A stretch of 64,000 nucleotides of DNA from Nitrospira sp. (lineage in GTDB: Bacteria; Nitrospirota; Nitrospiria; Nitrospirales; Nitrospiraceae): positions 4,059,237 to 4,123,236 of the forward strand of contig CP126123.1 in the NCBI GenBank assembly GCA_030123605.1. Direction: 5' to 3'. The first letter of the stretch is position 1. Each line of letters starts with the position of its first letter. Positions 1 through 7,159 of this stretch are shown here, piece after piece. The translations under genes and the position numbers were made by a program. The notes beneath the pieces were generated by a model, which was not told the origin of the DNA, did no database searches, and was given only the letters and a program-made list of their open reading frames with translations.

Positions 1-497
1 GTTGAGTCACGAAGCCGAAAACTAACATTCCCATTTCCTTCTTCGACCTGAGGCCACAGAGCACTCTCATGAAGTTGGCTGAAAGCATCCGTCCGATCAT
101 AAAAGCGAACAACAGCGTTAACTCCATTGTCTACCGAAGGATCAGGAAAGCTCTGCTTGATTCTTCGCCTGAAAGTTTCTAGCCGACTCTGGGAAGTCTC
201 CCTGTCCTCACCATCTTTCGGAACTCCAAAAACATAGCGAGGGTGGTCCCAAAGGAGGAATGCAGTTTTCCATGAGTCCTTGCCCGTTCTATCTTTGCTC
301 TGGGGTACGAACTGTGCCTTCCCGTGCTTGCGCTTGCCTTCACCCTCTCGCCAGTCCTCAAGATTAACAAGCCTTCCGTCTAGATCGAGCACAACGACAA
401 AGGAAATAGCATTCTCCTCGTACCCAGGTGGCGGTAGCTCATGTGGGTCGAGCTCGCGCTTGCGGTCGTAATAACTGGCTAGCGATTGCAGAATCAT
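1..497 (-). CDS. cas8c: Cas8c/Csd1, large subunit of type I-C Cascade (N-terminal part, runs off the window)
   Basis: The reverse strand encodes an open frame starting MILQSLASYYDRK and continuing to the window edge without a stop (about 165 residues visible). The opening resembles the N-terminus of Csd1/Cas8c proteins, and FLLWDHPRYVFG and the following region fit the family. Cas8c is the large Cascade subunit involved in PAM recognition and target binding. The ATG at 497-495 overlaps the cas5 stop in an ATGA junction, so the two genes are translationally coupled. The order cas3-cas5-cas8c is the standard type I-C order, so cas7, cas4, cas1 and cas2 would be expected beyond position 1. The last point is inference. 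Confidence 0.88.
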   Translation of the reverse strand, partial: MILQSLASYYDRKRELDPHELPPPGYEENAISFVVVLDLDGRLVNLEDWREGEGKRKHGKAQFVPQSKDRTGKDSWKTAFLLWDHPRYVFGVPKDGEDRETSQSRLETFRRRIKQSFPDPSVDNGVNAVVRFYDRTDAFSQLHESALWPQVEEGNGNVSFRLRDS

Positions 498-1243
498 CCC
501 CGCACCTCCTCGCTCTCCCAGGCTGGGATATTGACGACACCGCGATCCAAGCGGGCCTGGAAGAATCGCGGTTTTGGATCGGCAGCGTTACTGTAGTCCA
601 AGTCGTACAGCATCCAGCCAAGGTCTCGCGTTTCTCCGATAGGCGTCGGCTCGGTCTTCATGTCATCGACTAATCTGAATGCGCAGGCAAACTCGCGGCA
701 GCCCAGGTAGGGCTGGTTGACGCACTGACCGCGTGAGACGCGCCGTTCAAACATGCTCATGAACTTGGCAGGGTTATTGTCGGGCAATGTCAGTAAGTCA
801 TTCTCGCCGCTATTGATTGGGCTCTTGGATAGATGTGGGAAGTGCGGCTTGTGAAAGCTGGGATCACGGAGTTCAAAGTAGGCGTGCAGACGATAGGCTA
901 CATCGCGGAGGAATAGTCCCGCGCGTTGTTGACGCTCATCCTCGACGTAGAGCCCTAGGTCGCCGGAGCCAGCACTCATCGCAGCCTGAACATTCCTCGT
1001 CGAGGCCACAGCCCCGACTTCGTTGCGTCGGACGCTGATCCATTTGATGGGCTTCAGGACCTCGATCTTGGTCACTCGCCATCGGATAGCCGGTTTCCAC
1101 ACGATGGTCTCAAACACCGCTCGGGCGGCTGATGGTGTCATCACGTCGTATGAGACGCGTTCGACCTTCATCTCTGGCCTCGTAAAGCAGGCGAAGTCGC
1201 CGGAAACTTCAAGACAGTAGGATTTGGTCATAGAGTCCCTCAT
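494..1243 (-). CDS. cas5: Cas5c (Cas5d), type I-C Cascade subunit and probable pre-crRNA endonuclease
   Basis: This 249-residue protein has the N-terminal RAMP-type pattern SYCLEVSGDFACFTRPEMK followed by ERVSYDVMTPSAARAV, which is characteristic of the Cas5d subfamily. In type I-C systems, which lack Cas6, Cas5 cuts the pre-crRNA and stays on the 5' handle. The length is normal for the family. The gene is coupled at both ends by ATGA overlaps, with cas3 upstream (its stop at 1240-1242 overlaps this ATG) and cas8c downstream. Catalytic residues were not assigned because that needs an alignment. Family and subtype assignment are secure from sequence and context together. Confidence 0.93.
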   Translation of the reverse strand: MRDSMTKSYCLEVSGDFACFTRPEMKVERVSYDVMTPSAARAVFETIVWKPAIRWRVTKIEVLKPIKWISVRRNEVGAVASTRNVQAAMSAGSGDLGLYVEDERQQRAGLFLRDVAYRLHAYFELRDPSFHKPHFPHLSKSPINSGENDLLTLPDNNPAKFMSMFERRVSRGQCVNQPYLGCREFACAFRLVDDMKTEPTPIGETRDLGWMLYDLDYSNAADPKPRFFQARLDRGVVNIPAWESEEVRG

Positions 1244-3480
1244 CCAATTAGTTGTTCAGCAGTGAGTGCGCCCCCCACGGTTACACCGAGGCTGTCATCG
1301 TATAAGGTGCTTACCGCCTGTGCGAAGATACCCGGCCAGATCTCTTCGACTTCTCCAGTCTCGACCAGATGATCTACTACTCGGCGTGGTATATTGACGC
1401 TGTATCGTTGCAGCTTACGCATGAGCCACCGTTCCGGCCCATCCTTCCGGAGCTTTCCAATCAGGACTGGGCTTTCTCCGTACCACACAAGGATGGATTG
1501 GCTTTCAACATCGTCAATGAGCTTGAACTTTTCGGCAGCGGTGCGGAATTGAACTTTCAGCTCTCGGGCGTCCCTTGTCAGCAAGTCGTTGATGCCGAGC
1601 TTATCGAGCGAGTCGGCCTTCACATAGAATTGCTCAAAGTAACGGGTGAACAATTCTCTCGCCATTGGATCGTTCGTACTGCCGCTCAGAAGGCTGATGG
1701 TGGTTTGTTCGGCTCGGCGGAGCATGCCGGGCGGTGAAGCTTTGGGAGGAACAAACACGACAACCTTGCCGCGTTTCGCCTCTCCTTCTCGGTTGCAGCG
1801 ACCGGCCGCCTGTGCGATGGAATCTAGGCCAGACAGTGCCCGGTAGACGACTGGAAAATCGATGTCCACCCCTGCCTCAACGAGCTGGGTGCTGATGACG
1901 CGAGTAGGGAGCTTCTGTTTCAGCCTTTCCCGAATGCCTTCAATGACCTGCGATCGATGCTCTCCGCACATGGCGGCGGATAAGTGGATCGTCCCCTCCG
2001 GCATCAACCGGTGAAGCTCACGGCAGTCACGTCGGGTATTGACGACCGTGAGCACTGATTCATGAGTTCTCAACTCGGCTGCGAGATCGCTCCATTCTCG
2101 TCGTGCGTGATAATCGATCGGCATCTCTACTGTCACTCGCTCCAGATCACGATACAGTGCATCGGGGTCGGTCATGATTTCACGTACCCCGTCGAGGCCC
2201 TTGAAGCTCCATCCAAATCCTTCACGAGAATGTAGGGCGGGTTGAGTGGCAGTTGAGAGTACGAGTGTGACGCCATAGTGCTGAGTCAATAGATTCAGCA
2301 CGTCCATGATCGGCTGCAAGAACTCTGGGTTCAGCAGTTGTGCCTCGTCTAGGACCACGACGCTGTTGACGATGTTGTGGAGCTTTCGACAGCTTGAAGT
2401 TCTGGCTGCAAAGAGCGATTCCAAAAATTGCACATTTGTCGTGACGATGACCGGTGCATCCCAGTTCTCGGAAGCTAGGCGGCTTTTAGCGGTTTCTTTA
2501 TCCGGATCGAGATTGCTGTGGTGCTCGACCACACTCTCGCCAAAGATGCCTCTGAACATCCCTGCCGTCTGCTCGATAATGCTAGTGTACGGAATGACGT
2601 AAATAATTCGTCGCTTATTGTACTGAACTGCGTGCCTGAGAGCGAAAGCCATACCGGATAGTGTCTTTCCACCACCGGTCGGAACCGTAAGCGAAAAGAT
2701 GCCGGGCGGGTCTGGTGCGCGCACACAGCACTGACGATGAACTTCAGCGCGTACTCGGTTTACATGCGTTGGCATAGCATCGGCGATTAGCTTTGCCATG
2801 TGGTGGTCGAGTTTATCGAGAAGCGTGTCGAGGGAAGAGAACTGCCCGCGAGACAATGCATTCTCACAGGCCATGAACTGCTCCGTGTCGAGGAAGTCTC
2901 CGTCAACTAAACAAGAAAACAGCATCCGCAACCAGAGGGCGACGCCTCCCTTCCCGCCCAATGGTTTGGTGGCTAGAGTGATAGCAGGATGAAGCACATC
3001 AGTGGGAATAGACACGTTAGAGATAGCTTGCAAGTGTTTCGTTTCCTCCAATCGATGAGAGAGTGAGGCGAGGGCATGTTCATCCGAGTGCCAGTCCGGC
3101 AAGCCAGCGTGATGACCGGCGATGAGATAGGCCAAGAGACGACCTTTGCCCCCGAGTGTCTCGACGGCATGAAGTGCTCCGGCGGAGGAATGATTCACTC
3201 GACCTTTCCCGCCTTCGATGTGTGCTTCAGGATCGAACCCACTCCCGCGAGCGATGTAGCTCTGGAAAGCCGCCGAGTATTTGCCTAAATCGTGCCAGAG
3301 TCCTGCCAGCCGCCCCCAGTCGGAAGCCCCAAATGCTGAGGCATACTCACCTGCAAGGGCAGCCACGGCGTAAAGGTGTTCTTCAAGATCATGGATATGG
3401 AATGATCCATCGTCATTCTGACGCACATGAGCAAGATACCGTTTCCTCAATTGTTCAGAATGTGGAAGTAATGGATTCAT
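1240..3480 (-). CDS. cas3: Cas3 HD nuclease-helicase, type I-C
   Basis: The protein has 746 residues from the chosen ATG at 3480. An N-terminal HD nuclease domain carries LWHDLGKY (His63-Asp64) and HHAGLPDW. It is followed by a superfamily 2 helicase with Walker A PTGGGKT (about residue 263), the DEAQ box VVLDEAQLLNP (about 377) and the motif VI region QAAGRCNREG. Cas3 is recruited by Cascade to nick and degrade target DNA. An in-frame ATG at 3675 would add 65 residues rich in Gln, Leu and Arg that do not resemble Cas3. The start at 3480 is preferred because it precedes the HD domain and overlaps the stop of a small upstream ORF in an ATGA junction. All key motifs are intact. Confidence 0.95.
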   Translation of the reverse strand: MNPLLPHSEQLRKRYLAHVRQNDDGSFHIHDLEEHLYAVAALAGEYASAFGASDWGRLAGLWHDLGKYSAAFQSYIARGSGFDPEAHIEGGKGRVNHSSAGALHAVETLGGKGRLLAYLIAGHHAGLPDWHSDEHALASLSHRLEETKHLQAISNVSIPTDVLHPAITLATKPLGGKGGVALWLRMLFSCLVDGDFLDTEQFMACENALSRGQFSSLDTLLDKLDHHMAKLIADAMPTHVNRVRAEVHRQCCVRAPDPPGIFSLTVPTGGGKTLSGMAFALRHAVQYNKRRIIYVIPYTSIIEQTAGMFRGIFGESVVEHHSNLDPDKETAKSRLASENWDAPVIVTTNVQFLESLFAARTSSCRKLHNIVNSVVVLDEAQLLNPEFLQPIMDVLNLLTQHYGVTLVLSTATQPALHSREGFGWSFKGLDGVREIMTDPDALYRDLERVTVEMPIDYHARREWSDLAAELRTHESVLTVVNTRRDCRELHRLMPEGTIHLSAAMCGEHRSQVIEGIRERLKQKLPTRVISTQLVEAGVDIDFPVVYRALSGLDSIAQAAGRCNREGEAKRGKVVVFVPPKASPPGMLRRAEQTTISLLSGSTNDPMARELFTRYFEQFYVKADSLDKLGINDLLTRDARELKVQFRTAAEKFKLIDDVESQSILVWYGESPVLIGKLRKDGPERWLMRKLQRYSVNIPRRVVDHLVETGEVEEIWPGIFAQAVSTLYDDSLGVTVGGALTAEQLIG

Positions 3481-3647
3481 GCTTGGTCTGCCAGCGCAAA
3501 GGGACTCGTATGGCCGAAGGCATTGGCGCTGGCGCTGGAGTTGAAGGTGAAGGGATTGGTGCTGTAGGCGGTAGAGGTCTTCTGTCTGTGCCAAGAAGGG
3601 GGGGAGACGTAGTTGGAGAGACAGGACAGTCGTTGCGTTGTCGGCAT
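3477..3647 (-). CDS. Small ORF translationally coupled to cas3 (hypothetical, 56 aa)
   Basis: A 56-codon frame starts MPTTQRLSCLSNY and ends FALADQA, with a stop that overlaps the cas3 ATG as ATGA. A near-perfect Shine-Dalgarno AAGGGAGG (3660-3653) lies 5 nt upstream of its ATG, whereas cas3 itself has no recognisable ribosome binding site. The peptide is rich in Ser, Thr, Ala and Pro and shows no domain I recognise. It may be a leader cistron whose main role is to load ribosomes for cas3, or a genuine small protein. A competing ATG at 3652 in another frame sits directly against the Shine-Dalgarno and is less likely. Function is unknown. Confidence 0.5.
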   Translation of the reverse strand: MPTTQRLSCLSNYVSPPSWHRQKTSTAYSTNPFTFNSSASANAFGHTSPFALADQA

Positions 3648-3674
3648 GGCATCCTCCCTTCATTGGCCTGATCA

Positions 3675-3781
3675 CCGGGTTCGCTCCCGGCGAGCCTTCA
3701 TGAGTTGCGAGAGACTACCATGGCCGCGTGACATCCGAGGTCACGACCGGACCACATTTTTTTGAGTCTCAGACGGTAGTC
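3675..3781 (-). other. Structured leader upstream of the cas operon
   Basis: The sequence contains a 7-bp stem, GACTACC (3713-3719) with GGTAGTC (3775-3781), enclosing a 6-bp hairpin CGTGAC/GTCACG (3727-3745). A separate hairpin CCGGG/CCCGG (3675-3690) lies nearer the operon. It sits in the 217-nt gap between the end of the PKD-protein gene and the first cas cistron, both on the minus strand. It resembles no riboswitch class I know. It could be a cas-operon leader or a processing site. Confidence 0.3.
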
Positions 3782-3864
3782 CACCAAACGGTCGCGGCAG
3801 GGTGGGGTGGCAGGATTCTGCAGGCGGGGTTGTGATCAGGAGGGACATGGTCGAAGCTGGGCCG

Positions 3865-4986
3865 TCACGGTTCCACGGTCACGTCCACAAACGCCGGCAC
3901 ACTGTCCGCCCCCTTCTTATCAGTCACGCGCAGCTTGAAGCGGTAGGTGCGTTTCTCCGAGACGTAGGGCGCGGTAAAGGACGGTTCCGGCATGTTGACG
4001 TCGAGCATCGCCACCTTGCTGCCGCGCACCTGACTCCAGGCATAGAATAACGCCTCGCCTTCCGGGTCGCGACTCTGCAACCCGTTCAATCGTACCTTCG
4101 TCCCCGCCTTGACCGTCTTGGCTGTGCCGGCATTGGCAATCGGAATTTCATTGGGCTCGGGGTTCACCTCCACCCGTAGGTCGAGCGTGGCCTGTTTGCC
4201 GCGATTGGTGACGGTAAGCGTGGTCTTGCCGTTGCCCACGATTTGCAACAGGCCGTCGGGCAGGATCTTGATGATGTGCTCGTCACCGGAGGTGTAACTT
4301 GTGCCGGTGCTCGGCGACGACAGGGGACGGCTGACCCCGTCGGCGAATTCCCCGACCACCGGGAGTTCGAAGATCTTGCCGAGCGAATCGACATGACCGT
4401 AGGCGGAGGACTGACCCGACCGTCCGAGTTGCAGCGGCTTTTCGGTTTCGAAGTCGATGGAGAGGAGGTCGGCGGCCGGTTGGACCGTGACGAAGACTTC
4501 GTCGAAGACCGTCTTGCGGCCCAGGCGGCCCTGCGAAATATCGGCGACGGCCAACAGGCGCATGCGTCCGATGGCATCTGATGGAATCGGTAAGGTGCCG
4601 CCGTAGGGAGGCTGGCGGTCCACTGTGGAGGTCAAGGCCGGCAAGGCTACCACGGGAGCCCCGGTGATGCTGTCTTTCTGCCAGTATTTTTCGGTCGCCA
4701 TGGAGCTCTCCGAGGGCTTGCCCGTCCGCTCTTCTCCCTGTTCCACGAGGGCGTCGGTCTGCTCGGGATACCAGTAATACCGCACCTCGACGAGGCCCGC
4801 TTCCCGGTCCGCCTCCACTGCGGTAGGGACCGATTGGCCCGATGCCAGGGTCGCACCGTCGGCAGGAGACAGGATTCGAAAAGCCTGCGCTTGCCCGACA
4901 GGCAGGCACAGGAACAGGGCAATGGTCATCAGGTAAAAGCCGAGTCCGAGCGTGGCGCGTTTTCCTTTGAACTGGTTGGTCGGCAT
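3865..4986 (-). CDS. Secreted PKD/Ig-fold protein of unknown function
   Basis: The 373-residue product has a signal peptide (basic start, hydrophobic segment LGFYLMTIALFLCLPVG, then AQAF). Residues about 36-150 look like an Ig-type module opening FRILSPADGATLASG. The C-terminal 90 residues match a PKD/REJ-like fold (IPIANAGTAKTVKAG, LNGLQSRDPEGEALFYAW, YRFKLRVTDKKGADS). Such domains usually mediate adhesion or protein contacts outside the cytoplasm. The ATG lies 3 nt after the permease stop, and a GAGG Shine-Dalgarno lies within the permease end, so the two form an operon. The specific role is unknown. Confidence 0.7.
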   Translation of the reverse strand: MPTNQFKGKRATLGLGFYLMTIALFLCLPVGQAQAFRILSPADGATLASGQSVPTAVEADREAGLVEVRYYWYPEQTDALVEQGEERTGKPSESSMATEKYWQKDSITGAPVVALPALTSTVDRQPPYGGTLPIPSDAIGRMRLLAVADISQGRLGRKTVFDEVFVTVQPAADLLSIDFETEKPLQLGRSGQSSAYGHVDSLGKIFELPVVGEFADGVSRPLSSPSTGTSYTSGDEHIIKILPDGLLQIVGNGKTTLTVTNRGKQATLDLRVEVNPEPNEIPIANAGTAKTVKAGTKVRLNGLQSRDPEGEALFYAWSQVRGSKVAMLDVNMPEPSFTAPYVSEKRTYRFKLRVTDKKGADSVPAFVDVTVEP

Positions 4987-4988
4987 CG

Positions 4989-6803
4989 TTACCTCGTCAG
5001 GTGATAGGGCACATCGGTGAGGATGACACGGTCCTTGAACAGGAGGGCCCCCTTGAGCATGAGCGCCCGTTGGTTATGGAGGATGTTTTGCCACCAGCGA
5101 GCGGGGAGAATTTCAGGAATCACGACCGTAACCCAACATTCCTGATCTTTTTGCAGCAACTGTTCGATGTACTCCAACAGCGAACTTAAAATGGAGCGAT
5201 ACGGCGAAGGCAACACCGTCAAGGGAACGCCGCAGCCCCACTGAGCCCATTGAATTTCCACCCGGGCGGTTTCTTCCGAATCGACATCCACGAGGACGGC
5301 GCGAATATCTCCGGAGCGGCTCCGAGCATAGTCCACCGCGCGAATGACGGCCCGATTGACCCCGCTGATCGGGAGCACGACGATATTGCGCCGGGGCAGC
5401 GGAGGGCGATGGCCCCGCGCGAGCGCGACCTGTTCGGCCACGGCCTTGTAATGGGAACGGATGGCGCGAAAGAGCATGATCAACAGGGGGATGAGGACGA
5501 TGACGATCCAAGCACCGTGGGTAAATTTCGTGCTCGCGATGATCACGGTGGCGATGGCGGTCGTGACGGCGCCGATTCCGTTGACCAGCAGTTTCTTTTC
5601 CCAATGGGGTCCCTTCTTGACCAGCCAGCGTTTGACCATGCCCGCCTGCGAGATGGTGAAGGAGAGGAAGACGCCGACGGCATAGAGGGGAATGAGGGCA
5701 TGGGTGTCGCCGTGGAACAGGATGATCAGCAGGCAGGAAAAGACGCCCAGAATGATCACGCCGTTCGAGAAGACCAGCCGGTCCCCCATCATGGACATCT
5801 GGTGCGGCATGTACCGGTCGCGCGCCAAGATCGAGGCCAGCCGCGGGAAGCCGTTGAAACTGCTGTTGGCCGCCAGGATCAAAATGAGCATCGTGGAGCC
5901 CTGGACGAGAAAGTACAGCGGACCGGTTCCGAAGGTCGCGCGCGCGATCTGGGAGACGACGGTTTCATCCGCTTTGGGCACGATGCCGAAATAGTAAGCC
6001 ATGCCGCTGATGCCGATGAAGAGTGCGCCGAGAATCGCCGCCATGCCGATCATGGTCAATGCGGCGTTCTTCGGTTCAGGGGATTTGAATGCGGAGACGC
6101 CGTTGGAAATGACTTCGACCCCGGTGAGGGCGGTACAGCCGGACGAAAAGGCGCGGAGCAGCAGGAACAGGGTCAACGGTTCCGTGGCGGCGAGGCCGGT
6201 CGGCGGTTCGACGCGTGCTGCATGGCCGAGGAGAATCTGCACGGCGCCGACGGCGAGCATTGCCGCGATGGCGCCGATGAAAATGTAGGTCGGCACGGCG
6301 AAAAATTGCCCCGATTCCCGGACGCCGCGCAAGTTGACGACGAGGACCAACAGGATGGCGACGAGGCAAAGCGTCTCTCGATGGGGGAGGAGTGTCGGAA
6401 CGGCGGAGGTGATCGCGGCCATGCCTGCCGCAACGCTGACCGCGACCGTGAGCACGTAGTCGATCATGAGGGCGGCGGCGGCGATCAGCCCCGGCCATTC
6501 GCCGAGATTCGATTTGCCGACGATGTATGCGCCTCCACCCTCCGGATATTCAAAGATAATCTGCCGATAGGACATCGTCAGAATCACCAGCAAGCCGATA
6601 ATGGACAGGCTTAACGGGATGGAGTACCTCACCATGGCCGTACCGGCCAGGATCAGGACGAGCAGAATTTCCTCCGTGGCGTAGGCCACCGAGGACAGGG
6701 CATCGGAGGAAAAGACGGCCAGGGCGAGTCGCTTAGAGAGGCGTTCGTGAGCGGCTTGCTTCGTCTTGAGTGGCAGGCCAACCAGCCAGCGTTTCAAGAT
6801 CAT
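4989..6803 (-). CDS. APC-superfamily permease, KimA/YdaO-like (probable potassium or amino-acid transporter)
   Basis: This 604-residue membrane protein has about 12 transmembrane segments in the first 450 residues and a soluble C-terminal domain. The N-terminal stretch ALAVFSSDALSSVAYATEE and the segment FEYPEGGGAYIVGKSNLGE match the APC family, in particular the group containing Bacillus KimA (YdaO), a high-affinity potassium importer of very similar length and architecture. Substrate cannot be fixed from sequence alone, so amino-acid transport remains possible. It is the first gene of a two-gene operon with the downstream PKD protein. No riboswitch was recognised in its upstream gap. Confidence 0.75.
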   Translation of the reverse strand: MILKRWLVGLPLKTKQAAHERLSKRLALAVFSSDALSSVAYATEEILLVLILAGTAMVRYSIPLSLSIIGLLVILTMSYRQIIFEYPEGGGAYIVGKSNLGEWPGLIAAAALMIDYVLTVAVSVAAGMAAITSAVPTLLPHRETLCLVAILLVLVVNLRGVRESGQFFAVPTYIFIGAIAAMLAVGAVQILLGHAARVEPPTGLAATEPLTLFLLLRAFSSGCTALTGVEVISNGVSAFKSPEPKNAALTMIGMAAILGALFIGISGMAYYFGIVPKADETVVSQIARATFGTGPLYFLVQGSTMLILILAANSSFNGFPRLASILARDRYMPHQMSMMGDRLVFSNGVIILGVFSCLLIILFHGDTHALIPLYAVGVFLSFTISQAGMVKRWLVKKGPHWEKKLLVNGIGAVTTAIATVIIASTKFTHGAWIVIVLIPLLIMLFRAIRSHYKAVAEQVALARGHRPPLPRRNIVVLPISGVNRAVIRAVDYARSRSGDIRAVLVDVDSEETARVEIQWAQWGCGVPLTVLPSPYRSILSSLLEYIEQLLQKDQECWVTVVIPEILPARWWQNILHNQRALMLKGALLFKDRVILTDVPYHLTR

Positions 6804-6974
6804 GGGTCATTATGCCTCAAGTTGTGGAACGGAGACAATGGAGCGCGATCCGATTCATGGCTTGCGGCCGACTCATTCATGGTCGAATCGGTTCTTACTC
6901 CCCGATCCTTTCACCGCGTCTGTGTAAGATTGCGACAGTCTTGTCGTTTCGATCACGTGGACGCTGCAAGGGGG

Positions 6975-7003
6975 TTGACAGGAACTCAAGAGTTCAGTAC
7001 TCT
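6975..7003 (+). promoter_or_regulatory. Sigma70-type promoter with palindromic operator for the multicopper oxidase gene
   Basis: A perfect -35 TTGACA (6975-6980) and a -10-like TACTCT (6998-7003) are separated by exactly 17 nt. The spacer contains a perfect 14-bp palindrome GAACTCAAGAGTTC (6982-6995), a position where a bound repressor or MerR-like regulator would control the promoter. The 355-nt gap 6804-7159 separates the divergent permease and oxidase genes, and this is the only clear signal seen there. The leader to the ATG at 7160 would be about 150 nt. Confidence 0.6.
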
Positions 7004-7159
7004 TCCGCCCCTGTTTTCCTTTTGGAATGCCCTGCGTTGATTGTGACGCAGGATTACCGATAGAACGACTTCACCCAGAGGTCTTGCATGGTCTGATCGT
7101 TCACCTCATCAACGTTTTCATCAAACACTACTCTCAACTCTATCCAAGGAGGCCGGTCC

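Noticed and set aside
3480-3675. N-terminal extension of Cas3 from ATG 3675
   Set aside because: The added 65 residues do not resemble Cas3, and the ATGA-coupled start at 3480 fits the HD domain boundary.
1-3800. CRISPR repeat array near the cas genes
   Set aside because: No direct repeats with regular spacing are visible; an array, if present, would lie beyond position 1.
5250-6614. A 454-codon open frame on the plus strand opposite the permease
   Set aside because: Asp, Gly and His-rich composition and no recognisable motif; the minus-strand frame is a clear membrane permease.
6804-7159. Possible c-di-AMP (ydaO-type) riboswitch upstream of the KimA-like gene
   Set aside because: No recognisable conserved core; the gap is better explained by the promoter and palindrome of the divergent oxidase gene.
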